Of a stretch of 5,168 nt of DNA, positions 1 to 5,168 are shown piece after piece (the stretch's first letter is position 1; each line of letters opens with the position of its first letter). Position numbers and translations under genes: made by a program. The stretch is taken from NCBI GenBank assembly GCA_028276215.1, contig JAPYWT010000211.1, positions 1 through 5,168 of the forward strand, given 5' to 3'. The notes beneath the pieces were generated by a model. The model was not told the DNA's origin. It searched no databases and was given only the letters and a program-made list of their open reading frames with translations. This DNA is from Thermoflexus sp. GTDB taxonomy: Bacteria; Chloroflexota; Anaerolineae; B4-G1; DUEL01.

Positions 1-1
1 C

Positions 2-1960
2 TTGCTGGCCATCTTCACTGGCCTGTACCTGCTCCTGCAACGGCGACGGGTAGAATATCTGCTGCCAGGCATCGCTTTTCTGATCATCGCTCTGGGTAAC
101 GGGTTGGTGGCAATGGACCAGACGGGGTTGGGCCGGCTGGTCAATCTCTTTGGCTATCCTCTCATCTCCGTCGTCGTGTACCGCGCGGCCCTTCAGGACC
201 TCTGGTCCTACCGGCAGGAACTGCAAACTCTGAGCGAACGCTCCCTGCAGCAGACACAAGAACTGCTTTCCCTGCTGGGGGTCAGCCAGGCACTCAGTGC
301 GTCCCTGGAACTGGAACCGGTCCTGAAACAGGTCGCGGAGCACATCGCCCAGGCACTGGATGCTGACCGGGTAGCAGTCCTGCTGCGACCGGCAGAAGGA
401 CCGGTAGACCTATCCGAAAAAGAGGTACCTGAGCGACTGCGTCTGATGACCCTGTATGCTCCCCTGACCGGGCACATGCCATTGCCCGATCCCGTTGACG
501 TCCCATTGGACCAATATCCTCTTCTGGCCCACGCCGTCCGCAGGCGACGGCATCTGATTCTGCACCCCCATCGCCCGCAACCGGACCTGCAATCTCTCTA
601 CGACCTCCTGCAGAGTCCGAAGGGGGGGACGGTGATCGTGCAACCCATGGTCCAGAGGGACCGGGTGATGGGGGTTCTCCTCATCGTGAACGATCACCAA
701 CCAACCCCTTTTGAGAGCCGGGATATCCGTCTATGCGAATCTATCGGGGCCCAGATGGCGGCAGCGATTGAGAACGTCTATCTGTACCGCCGTCTGGGGC
801 AGGAGGTCCAGCGCCTGGAGCGGGCGCTCCGGGAGCGGGAGCGCGAGGCTTCGCTGCGGGAGGCGATTCTGGAGAGCACGACCGAGGGGATCATTGTGAC
901 CGATGAGCAGGGAGTGGCCATCCGGCTGAACGCGGCGGCGGAGCGCATCCTGGGGGTTCCCCGGGAACGGCTACTGGGCCGCCCCGTTCAGCCAGCGCTG
1001 GAAGCCGTTGCCGCACAACCTCTGGAGGTGATGGCACTCCTCCAATCGCCGCTTCACACCCTCTTTGAACTGGAAGGGAAACGGATTGCAGTCAGTGCGG
1101 CGCCCGTCCGACTCCCCTCCGGCGAGCACCTGGGCACAGTGGCCGTCCTGCGGGATGTCACCCGGGAGGTCCAGGCCGAAAACTCCAAACGGGAATTCAT
1201 CGCTCACGTCTCTCACGAACTCCGGACCCCCCTGACCGCCATCCTGGGCTACAGCGAGGCGCTCTACAGCGGCATGGTGGGCCCGCTATCCCCCACCCAG
1301 GCCACGTTTCTCCACATCATCCACGACAACGCCCGCCGGCTGGTCGCGATTGCCAACAATCTCATCGCTGTTGCCGAAAGCGAGCGGGGACGCCTGGAAC
1401 TGAATTACGCCCCTACCGACCTGGCCCTGCTGGTCGGCGAGGTCCTGGAATCCTTCGTTCCCCAGATGAAGGCGCGACAACTGGAGTGGCGGCTGGAAGT
1501 GGCGGATGATGTGCCCCTGGCAGAAGTAGACCCGCTGCGCATCCGACAGGTGGTGAGCAATCTGCTCAGCAACGCGGTCAAATTCACCTATCCGGGGGGT
1601 CGGGTAACGGTGGGGCTGGCCGCGGTGCCGGAACCGGATGGGGCCCCTCCCCAGTTCTGCCGCCTCTGGGTTCAGGATACCGGCATCGGTATTCCGCTGG
1701 AGGAACAATCCCGGGTATGGGAACGGTTCTACCACACCGATGACCCACTGCGGATGGCCGCGGGAGGCATGGGGGTGGGACTCTCCATCGTCAAGTCCCT
1801 GGTAGAGGCACACGGGGGGCGCGTCTGGCTGGAATCCGCTCCGGGGCAGGGGAGCACCTTCACCGTCCTGCTGCCCATTCGCCGGCCCCCATCACCGGCC
1901 ACCGCAGAAATCGCGGCAGGCGAGTACCCCTCTATAGAAGAGGCACTGAGGGAGCCCTGA
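2..1960 (+). CDS. Membrane sensor histidine kinase with GAF and PAS domains (5' end cut by window edge)
   Basis: This is the sensor protein of a two-component system. It autophosphorylates on histidine and passes the phosphate to a response regulator not present here. Residues are counted from base 2; the frame is open to the edge, so the true start lies upstream. Hydrophobic segments at about 2-13, 19-37 and 46-62 look like the end of a multi-helix membrane domain. A GAF-like domain follows (about 87-262), then a charged coiled coil (264-290) and a PAS domain (about 285-390). The HisKA H-box is FIAHVSHELRTPL with phospho-acceptor His405. The ATPase domain has the N-box (N520, N524), G1 (DTGIGI, 559-564), the F-box region (WERFYHTDD) and G2 (GMGVGLSIVKSL, 589-600). 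All kinase motifs are intact, so it should be active. There is no receiver domain; a 25-residue Pro/Ala-rich tail ends the protein. The signal sensed cannot be told from sequence. It converges on lexA with 15 bp between stop codons. Confidence 0.93.
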   Translation: MLAIFTGLYLLLQRRRVEYLLPGIAFLIIALGNGLVAMDQTGLGRLVNLFGYPLISVVVYRAALQDLWSYRQELQTLSERSLQQTQELLSLLGVSQALSASLELEPVLKQVAEHIAQALDADRVAVLLRPAEGPVDLSEKEVPERLRLMTLYAPLTGHMPLPDPVDVPLDQYPLLAHAVRRRRHLILHPHRPQPDLQSLYDLLQSPKGGTVIVQPMVQRDRVMGVLLIVNDHQPTPFESRDIRLCESIGAQMAAAIENVYLYRRLGQEVQRLERALREREREASLREAILESTTEGIIVTDEQGVAIRLNAAAERILGVPRERLLGRPVQPALEAVAAQPLEVMALLQSPLHTLFELEGKRIAVSAAPVRLPSGEHLGTVAVLRDVTREVQAENSKREFIAHVSHELRTPLTAILGYSEALYSGMVGPLSPTQATFLHIIHDNARRLVAIANNLIAVAESERGRLELNYAPTDLALLVGEVLESFVPQMKARQLEWRLEVADDVPLAEVDPLRIRQVVSNLLSNAVKFTYPGGRVTVGLAAVPEPDGAPPQFCRLWVQDTGIGIPLEEQSRVWERFYHTDDPLRMAAGGMGVGLSIVKSLVEAHGGRVWLESAPGQGSTFTVLLPIRRPPSPATAEIAAGEYPSIEEALREP

Positions 1961-1975
1961 GGGCCCCAACCCTGC

Positions 1976-2638
1976 TCAGCGGACCCGCCGGATGACCATC
2001 ACGACCTTGCCCTGAATTTGCACCTGGCGGGGGTCGTCTATGTAAATGGGTTCCATGGTGGGGTTGGCGGGCTGCAGGCGCACCCGTCCCCCTTCCCAGT
2101 AGACCCGCTTCAGGGTCGCCTCCTCCCGGTCCCGCAACCAGACGGCGGCCATTTCCCCGTTCGCTACCTCCTCGGCGGGGCGCATAATGACGATGTCGCC
2201 GTCGTGGACCATCGCATCTATCATGGAATTCCCCCGGACGCGCAGGGCGTAGAGGTCCTGGGGGTCTCCCACGATGCTGCGCGTTAACTCAATGGTCTCC
2301 TCCACACCCAGCAGGGAGAAATCGGAGGAGGGGACGGGGATCGGTTCACCCGCCGCGATGTCACCCAGGAGGGGAACAGAGACAATCTCGCCGAGTCCCA
2401 ACCCTCGCGCACCGGCCGCTGTGAGACGGATGCCCCGGGAGGAGCGCGGGTCCCGCTCTATCCATCTCGCCTGCTCCAGCCGTTTCAGGTGGTAATCCAC
2501 CACCGAGGTGGAAGAAATCCCCAGTTCCCGGGCAATATCCCGGACGGTGGGAGGATAGCCCCGTTCCTGGATGAAATCCCGAATGCACTCCAGGATGCGT
2601 TGCTGTTGGTCCTCCAGGACTGCCGGCTGTGCGTTCAT
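1976..2638 (-). CDS. lexA: LexA repressor, SOS-response regulator
   Basis: This is the cytoplasmic dimeric repressor of DNA-damage genes. RecA-ssDNA filaments stimulate its self-cleavage (established for the family). The 220-aa product is slightly longer than the usual 200-210. The N-terminal winged helix-turn-helix spans about 10-72, with the recognition region TVRDIARELGISSTSVVDYHLKRL (31-54, interrupted by no indel). The cleavage site is Ala96-Gly97 in LGDIAAGEPIPV. The S24-type catalytic dyad is Ser138 (RGNSM) and Lys177 (ATLKRV), both present, so the protein should be cleavable. The ATG at 2638 is fixed by an AGGAGG nine bases upstream and by the family-typical N-terminus. Upstream lie a consensus promoter and a LexA operator, which implies negative autoregulation. 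No partner SOS gene (recA, dinB, imuB) is in the window. It is a single-gene unit converging on the histidine kinase gene. Confidence 0.97.
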   Translation of the reverse strand: MNAQPAVLEDQQQRILECIRDFIQERGYPPTVRDIARELGISSTSVVDYHLKRLEQARWIERDPRSSRGIRLTAAGARGLGLGEIVSVPLLGDIAAGEPIPVPSSDFSLLGVEETIELTRSIVGDPQDLYALRVRGNSMIDAMVHDGDIVIMRPAEEVANGEMAAVWLRDREEATLKRVYWEGGRVRLQPANPTMEPIYIDDPRQVQIQGKVVMVIRRVR

Positions 2639-2647
2639 TCCCGCCTG

Positions 2648-2653
2648 CCTCCT
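2648..2653 (-). promoter_or_regulatory. Shine-Dalgarno of lexA
   Basis: AGGAGG on the minus strand, nine bases before the ATG at 2638. It is the only strong ribosome binding site seen in the window and decides the lexA start. Confidence 0.85.
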
Positions 2654-2663
2654 GTTCGGAATG

Positions 2664-2730
2664 TGCCACGAATTTCACGAATTTGCACGAATTTTTAACT
2701 TTTTATTTTAAATTCGTGTCATTCGTGGCA
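2664..2730. repeat. Inverted repeat built from CACGAATTT units, in the lexA leader
   Basis: The arms 2664-2684 and 2710-2730 pair over 19 of 21 positions: TGCCACGAAT with ATTCGTGGCA (10 bp), a 2-nt mismatch, then CACGAATTT with AAATTCGTG (9 bp). The 25-nt AT-rich loop holds a further direct copy. CACGAATTT occurs three times in direct orientation (2667-2675, 2676-2684, 2686-2694), and its complement occurs at 2710-2718 with a partial copy at 2721-2727. The base composition is far more AT-rich than the flanking genes. It may be a dispersed intergenic repeat (REP/MITE-like) or a cis-acting leader hairpin. It lies between the lexA promoter and its ribosome binding site, so it would be transcribed into the lexA mRNA. 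Confidence 0.85.
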
Positions 2731-2735
2731 GAAAT

Positions 2736-2764
2736 ATTATAAACGAACATCCGTTCGGTGTCAA
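2736..2764 (-). promoter_or_regulatory. Sigma-70 promoter of lexA
   Basis: Read on the minus strand, this has a -35 TTGACA (2764 to 2759), a 17-bp spacer and a -10 TATAAT (2741 to 2736). All twelve hexamer bases match the consensus at the optimal spacing. The predicted transcription start is about 2728-2730, giving a leader of about 90 nt before the lexA ATG. The spacer contains the LexA operator, so repressor binding would block polymerase directly. Confidence 0.88.
2744..2757. promoter_or_regulatory. LexA operator (SOS box)
   Basis: CGAACATCCGTTCG is a perfect CGAAC-N4-GTTCG palindrome, the SOS-box type known from Gram-positive bacteria and relatives, not the CTGT-N8-ACAG type of Gammaproteobacteria. 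It sits wholly inside the -35/-10 spacer of the lexA promoter. It ends 12 bp before the ATG of the divergent M1 peptidase gene. It is the only such palindrome I found in the window. Confidence 0.92.
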
Positions 2765-2769
2765 ATCCG

Positions 2770-4257
2770 ATGGTGCTGAATTCGCCTGCGTTCATCCCCA
2801 TCCGCCGACTTCTCGTACTGGTCGGGGTGTGCGGCGCACTGATGGCCTGCCTGCCGCTGACGCCTTCGCCCTCTCCCACCCCGGCAACCTCCACTCCCCG
2901 TCCCCTGCCCACCGCCGCGCCGATGGAGACGCCCGTCCCTCCGGACGCCCTCTCCCTGGCCCCCCGGTACGCCATCTCGTTGACGGTGGACGTCGCCCAC
3001 GCGCAGGTCGCCGGGGAGCAGGTCGTCCGCTACACCAACGCGGAAGAGGTCCCGCTGGGGGACCTGTACCTCCGTCTCTTTCCCAGCACCCCCGGCTACG
3101 GCGGCGAGATGAGGGTGAGTTCCATCCGCCTGAACGGGAAGCCCGCCAGCCCGGAGGTCCGCCTGGGCGGGTCGGCCCTGCGCCTGCTCCTGAACCCGCC
3201 CCTGGCCCCGCTGGAGACCGTCACCCTCAGCATGGCCTTCACCGCCGCCGTCCCCCTGACCGACGGGATAGACTACGCCCAGTTCTCCTACGTGCGCGGC
3301 GTGATGGCTCTGCCCGAGGTCTACCCCCTGATCCCCGTCTACGACGACGAGGGCTGGAATGTGGAGGTCGCGCCGGACTACGGCGATGCCGTCTACTCCG
3401 ACGTCGCTTTTTATCAGGTGGACGTGACCGCGCCGCCCACGATGACGCTGGTCGCCTCCGGGACCTGCGCCGTCCGGGAGGCCGGGCGCTGGTCCTGCCA
3501 GGCCGGGCCGGTCCGGGATTTCGCCCTCATCCTGGGCGACGACTACCAGGTTGCCAGCCAGGTTGCCGAAGGGATCGTCGTCAACAGTTATTTCTACTCC
3601 GGGCATCGGGAGGGCGGGGAGGGGGTCCTGAAGATGGCGGTGAATGCCCTGACCCTCTACTCCCGCCTCTTTGGGCCGTATCCGTATGAGGAACTGGACG
3701 TGGTGGAGACGCCGACGCGGGCCGGAGGGATAGAGTACCCCACGCTGGTGGTCATCTCCGACCGATTATACACGGGCCATCCCCGTCTGGAGTGGGTGGT
3801 GGCGCACGAGGTGGCCCATCAGTGGTGGTACGGTGTGGTGGGGAACGACCAGGTGGACGAGCCCTGGCTGGATGAGGCGTTGACGCAGTACACCACGTTG
3901 CTCTACCACGAATTCCTCTACGGCGCCGACGCGGCCGCCGAAATTCTGAAGAGCGACTTTCAGGCCACTTATGACCGGCTGGTAAAGGAGGGGAACGACA
4001 TGCCCGCTGGTCTGCCGGTCGCCGCCTACCCCCGGGACCTCTACAGCCCGGTAGTTTACCGGAAGGGGGCTCTGTATTTCCATGCCCTGCGGCAGCGGGT
4101 GGGGGACGAGGCCTTCTTTGCCATTCTGCGGGCGTATTACCGCCGCCACCGCTACGGCATCGCCACCCCGGACTCTTTTCTGGCGACGGTCAAGACGGTG
4201 ACGGGCAGCGAGCACCGGGACCTCTATGAACGCTGGATTCTGGGGGTCTCGCGGTGA
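2770..4257 (+). CDS. M1-family zinc metallopeptidase, predicted surface lipoprotein
   Basis: This is a predicted exported, lipid-anchored aminopeptidase-like enzyme that would hydrolyse peptides outside the cytoplasmic membrane. Of 495 residues, 1-27 form a lipoprotein signal: N-terminal Arg12-Arg13, a hydrophobic core LLVLVGVCGALMA, and lipobox LMA-Cys27. A Pro/Ser/Thr-rich linker follows (about 28-60), then a beta-rich N-terminal domain typical of M1. The catalytic domain has the exopeptidase-like motif GGIEY (319-323, equivalent to GAMEN), the zinc motif HEVAH (346-350), the third ligand Glu369 after the expected 18 residues, and the likely catalytic Tyr430 (YRKGA). All key residues are present. 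It lacks the long C-terminal helical domain of classical aminopeptidase N, so it is a short M1 form. I chose the ATG at 2770; a GTG at 2758 is in frame. Neither has a Shine-Dalgarno, so leaderless or weak initiation is possible. It is divergent from lexA and may share its operator. Confidence 0.92.
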   Translation: MVLNSPAFIPIRRLLVLVGVCGALMACLPLTPSPSPTPATSTPRPLPTAAPMETPVPPDALSLAPRYAISLTVDVAHAQVAGEQVVRYTNAEEVPLGDLYLRLFPSTPGYGGEMRVSSIRLNGKPASPEVRLGGSALRLLLNPPLAPLETVTLSMAFTAAVPLTDGIDYAQFSYVRGVMALPEVYPLIPVYDDEGWNVEVAPDYGDAVYSDVAFYQVDVTAPPTMTLVASGTCAVREAGRWSCQAGPVRDFALILGDDYQVASQVAEGIVVNSYFYSGHREGGEGVLKMAVNALTLYSRLFGPYPYEELDVVETPTRAGGIEYPTLVVISDRLYTGHPRLEWVVAHEVAHQWWYGVVGNDQVDEPWLDEALTQYTTLLYHEFLYGADAAAEILKSDFQATYDRLVKEGNDMPAGLPVAAYPRDLYSPVVYRKGALYFHALRQRVGDEAFFAILRAYYRRHRYGIATPDSFLATVKTVTGSEHRDLYERWILGVSR

Positions 4258-4284
4258 AGAACGTGTCAGGACGCTCGCGGTCAC

Positions 4285-4312
4285 TTGACAACTTCCGCTT
4301 TCCGGATACAAT
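4285..4312 (+). promoter_or_regulatory. Sigma-70 promoter upstream of the structured region and PTS EIIB gene
   Basis: TTGACA (4285-4290), a 16-bp spacer, then TACAAT (4307-4312): eleven of twelve hexamer bases match the consensus. The predicted start is about 4318-4320. It begins 28 bp after the peptidase stop codon and shows that the downstream unit is transcribed separately. The first gene starts some 234 nt later, so the transcript has a long leader or is itself an RNA gene. Confidence 0.75.
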
Positions 4313-4318
4313 ATCGCC

Positions 4319-4552
4319 GCCACGGACCGTCTGGAGCGGAACCACTGCGCACAGTTGTCCTGCTTCGGGCCGTGAGCAAAATCGTCTTGCGCTTCCGCCA
4401 GGTCTGAACCTGCGGGGAGACCGAGGAAAGAGCATTGCCCCGATGTGTTCCGCACCATCTCCCGGCGCCGCTGGGATCGCCGATGCGACCGAGACGGCGG
4501 AGGGGAAGTCCCTCTGCTGTTTCCCCCTATTTCTCAGCCGAAAGCCGCGCGG
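4319..4552 (+). ncRNA. Candidate structured leader or small RNA, class unknown
   Basis: This non-coding stretch lies between a strong promoter and the EIIB gene. Several hairpins can be drawn by eye. 4338-4360 has ACTG/CAGT around a CGCA loop, extended by C-G and GGA/TCC. 4395-4415 has CAGGT/ACCTG around CTGA, extended by CCG/CGG with one bulge. 4416-4420 pairs with 4458-4462 (GGAGA/TCTCC). 4466-4499 has CGCCG/CGGCG enclosing GG-a-TCGC/GCGA-CC around CGAT. At 4500-4526 two exclusive hairpins compete: GAGGG/CCCTC (4500-4504 with 4510-4514) or GGGGAA/TTCCCC (4502-4507 with 4521-4526). I compared it by eye with TPP, cobalamin, FMN, T-box, SRP, 6S, RNase P and tmRNA signatures and saw no convincing match. 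GC-rich DNA forms hairpins by chance, so covariation is needed. There is no clear U-run terminator before 4553, which favours a leader of the EIIB mRNA. Confidence 0.35.
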
Positions 4553-5038
4553 ATGAGCCAGGAATGGGGACTGGTCCGGATTGACGACCGGCTGATTCAC
4601 GGGCAGGTGATTGCCGTCTGGTGCAAACACCGGCCGTTCACCCGCATCGTGATTGTGGACGACGAGGTCGCCGCTGACCCCTTTATGCAAGAGGTCATGC
4701 GGCTGGCTGCGCCGCCCGGCCTGCGGGTGGATGTCCTGTCGCTGGAGGAGGCCATCCGCCGTCTGCCCCAGGACCCCCACCCCCGGGAGACGACGATGGT
4801 GCTTCTGCGGTCCCCGCAGACGGCTCTGAGGCTCTACGAGGGGGGAGTCCGGTATATGGCACTGAACGTGGGCGGCCTGGGAAGCGGCCCGGGCCGTCGG
4901 CCTCTCTTCCGCCACATCGCCGCCTCAGACGAAGAGATTGCCGCCCTGAAAGCCCTGGCAGAGCGGGGAGTGGACATCACGTTTCTGACGGTGCCGGGAG
5001 AGAAAGCCCGTCCGTTCAAAGACCTTCTGGACCTCTAA
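4553..5038 (+). CDS. PTS EIIB component, mannose/fructose/sorbose family
   Basis: This cytoplasmic phosphotransfer protein of the sugar phosphotransferase system takes phosphate from EIIA and gives it to the sugar entering through EIIC/EIID. The 161 residues match the usual length of a free-standing EIIB of this family. The N-terminal signature RIDDRLIHGQV (9-19) carries the phosphorylatable His16. NVGGLGSGPGRR (105-116) and the C-terminal region LAERGVDITFLTVPGEKARPF (135-155) also fit the family. I chose the ATG at 4553 because it puts the signature at the usual distance from the N-terminus; the upstream in-frame ATG at 4445 would add 36 basic residues with no family resemblance. No Shine-Dalgarno is seen. 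Substrate cannot be told. No EIIA, EIIC or EIID follows within the remaining 130 bp, so it is either alone or its partners lie elsewhere. It is transcribed probably from 4285-4312 through a long structured leader. Confidence 0.93.
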   Translation: MSQEWGLVRIDDRLIHGQVIAVWCKHRPFTRIVIVDDEVAADPFMQEVMRLAAPPGLRVDVLSLEEAIRRLPQDPHPRETTMVLLRSPQTALRLYEGGVRYMALNVGGLGSGPGRRPLFRHIAASDEEIAALKALAERGVDITFLTVPGEKARPFKDLLDL

Positions 5039-5054
5039 ACGCTGTTCCTGAAAT

Positions 5055-5092
5055 CACGAGGGGCACGAAGGCTTCCACGAAGGGCACAAAGG
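5055..5092. repeat. Short tandem repeat of degenerate CACGAAGGG units
   Basis: Four imperfect units lie just after the EIIB stop: CACGAGGGG (5055), CACGAAGG (5064), CACGAAGGG (5076) and CACAAAGG (5085), with a 4-nt interruption (5072-5075). The 8-9-nt period and CACGAA core recall the CACGAATTT units near lexA, so the two clusters may belong to one family of intergenic repeats. I see no CRISPR layout: there are no spacers. Confidence 0.6.
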
Positions 5093-5121
5093 TTGCAACT
5101 TATTTTTATTGAGATTCGCCT

Positions 5122-5130
5122 TGCTATAGT
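5122..5130 (+). promoter_or_regulatory. Possible extended -10 promoter at right edge
   Basis: TGCTATAGT combines an extended -10 TGn element with TATAGT (5 of 6 to consensus). The upstream AT-rich stretch 5099-5110 gives no good -35. The start would be about 5136-5138, just before a GAGGG/CCCTC hairpin (5140-5144 with 5152-5156, 7-nt loop). What it would transcribe lies outside the window; an ATG at 5165-5167 is the only start codon visible there. Confidence 0.35.
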
Positions 5131-5168
5131 AACAAATTTGAGGGGCGGTTTCCCTCGGTGCTTATGCA

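Noticed and set aside
1954..1964. GCCC-TGA-GGGC stem at the convergent stops of the kinase and lexA
   Set aside because: Four base pairs with a 3-nt loop and no T-run on either side is too weak to call a terminator.
2664..2730. CRISPR-like array
   Set aside because: The units are only 9 nt, adjacent to one another and partly inverted, with no spacers.
2761..3606. Long minus-strand open frame opposite the M1 peptidase
   Set aside because: It is a GC-rich shadow: Gly/Arg/Asp-rich translation without motifs, opposite a gene with clear catalytic residues.
4445..4552. N-terminal extension of EIIB from the ATG at 4445
   Set aside because: The extra 36 residues are Arg-rich and unlike the family, whose members start close to the RIDDRLIHGQV motif.
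4319..4552. Match to TPP riboswitch or SRP RNA from fragments such as TCTGAACCTG and, on the minus strand, GGCTGAGA
   Set aside because: The remaining conserved parts (TPP GGGGUGC and ACCCUUUGAACCUGA in order; SRP GGAAGCAGCC) are absent or on the wrong strand.
4254..4556. 100-codon plus-strand frame that overlaps the peptidase stop (GTGA) and the EIIB start (ATGA)
   Set aside because: The overlaps look like translational coupling, but the predicted peptide is a Pro/Arg/Ser-rich mix without domains. A strong promoter lies inside its start and the hairpin series covers the rest. It is more likely non-coding.
4190..4915. Long minus-strand open frame opposite the leader and EIIB
   Set aside because: It has no recognisable domain and runs antisense to a confident gene and promoter; a compositional shadow.
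5091..5110. GTTGCAAC palindrome followed by ATTTTTATT as an intrinsic terminator for EIIB
   Set aside because: The palindrome has no loop and only four possible pairs, so it cannot form a terminator stem.

Overview
The window is about 60% or more G+C and carries four protein-coding genes with compact spacing. The organism is most likely a bacterium of the Chloroflexota (Anaerolineae-like). This is inferred from the LexA operator of the Gram-positive/Chloroflexi type (CGAAC-N4-GTTCG), the GC-rich lipoprotein M1 peptidase with a Pro/Thr linker, and AT-rich CACGAA-type intergenic repeats. The phylum is not proven by anything seen here.

Layout: 1-1960 (+) is the 3' part of a membrane sensor histidine kinase (membrane segments, GAF, PAS, HisKA, HATPase), cut by the left edge. 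Only 15 bp away, converging on it, is lexA (1976-2638, -), the SOS repressor with cleavage site and Ser/Lys dyad intact. The lexA upstream region (2639-2769) is dense with signals. It holds a good Shine-Dalgarno, a 67-bp inverted repeat made of CACGAATTT units, and a perfect consensus sigma-70 promoter (TTGACA-17-TATAAT) whose spacer contains a perfect LexA operator. The same DNA lies directly upstream of a divergent M1-family metallopeptidase lipoprotein (2770-4257, +), which may therefore also respond to LexA.

After the peptidase comes a 295-bp stretch (4258-4552) without a credible protein gene. It has a strong sigma-70 promoter (TTGACA-16-TACAAT) followed by a series of well-formed hairpins. 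It is a candidate structured leader or small RNA of no class I could name. It is followed by a 161-aa mannose/sorbose-family PTS EIIB protein (4553-5038, +) with its phosphorylatable His, but with no EIIA, EIIC or EIID in the window. The last 130 bp contain a second short CACGA(A/G)GG repeat cluster, an extended -10 promoter-like site and a small hairpin running to the right edge.

The genes do not form one pathway. The best-supported regulatory story is lexA autoregulation. The most open questions are the structured 4319-4552 segment and the hairpin placed at the predicted 5' end of the lexA mRNA.
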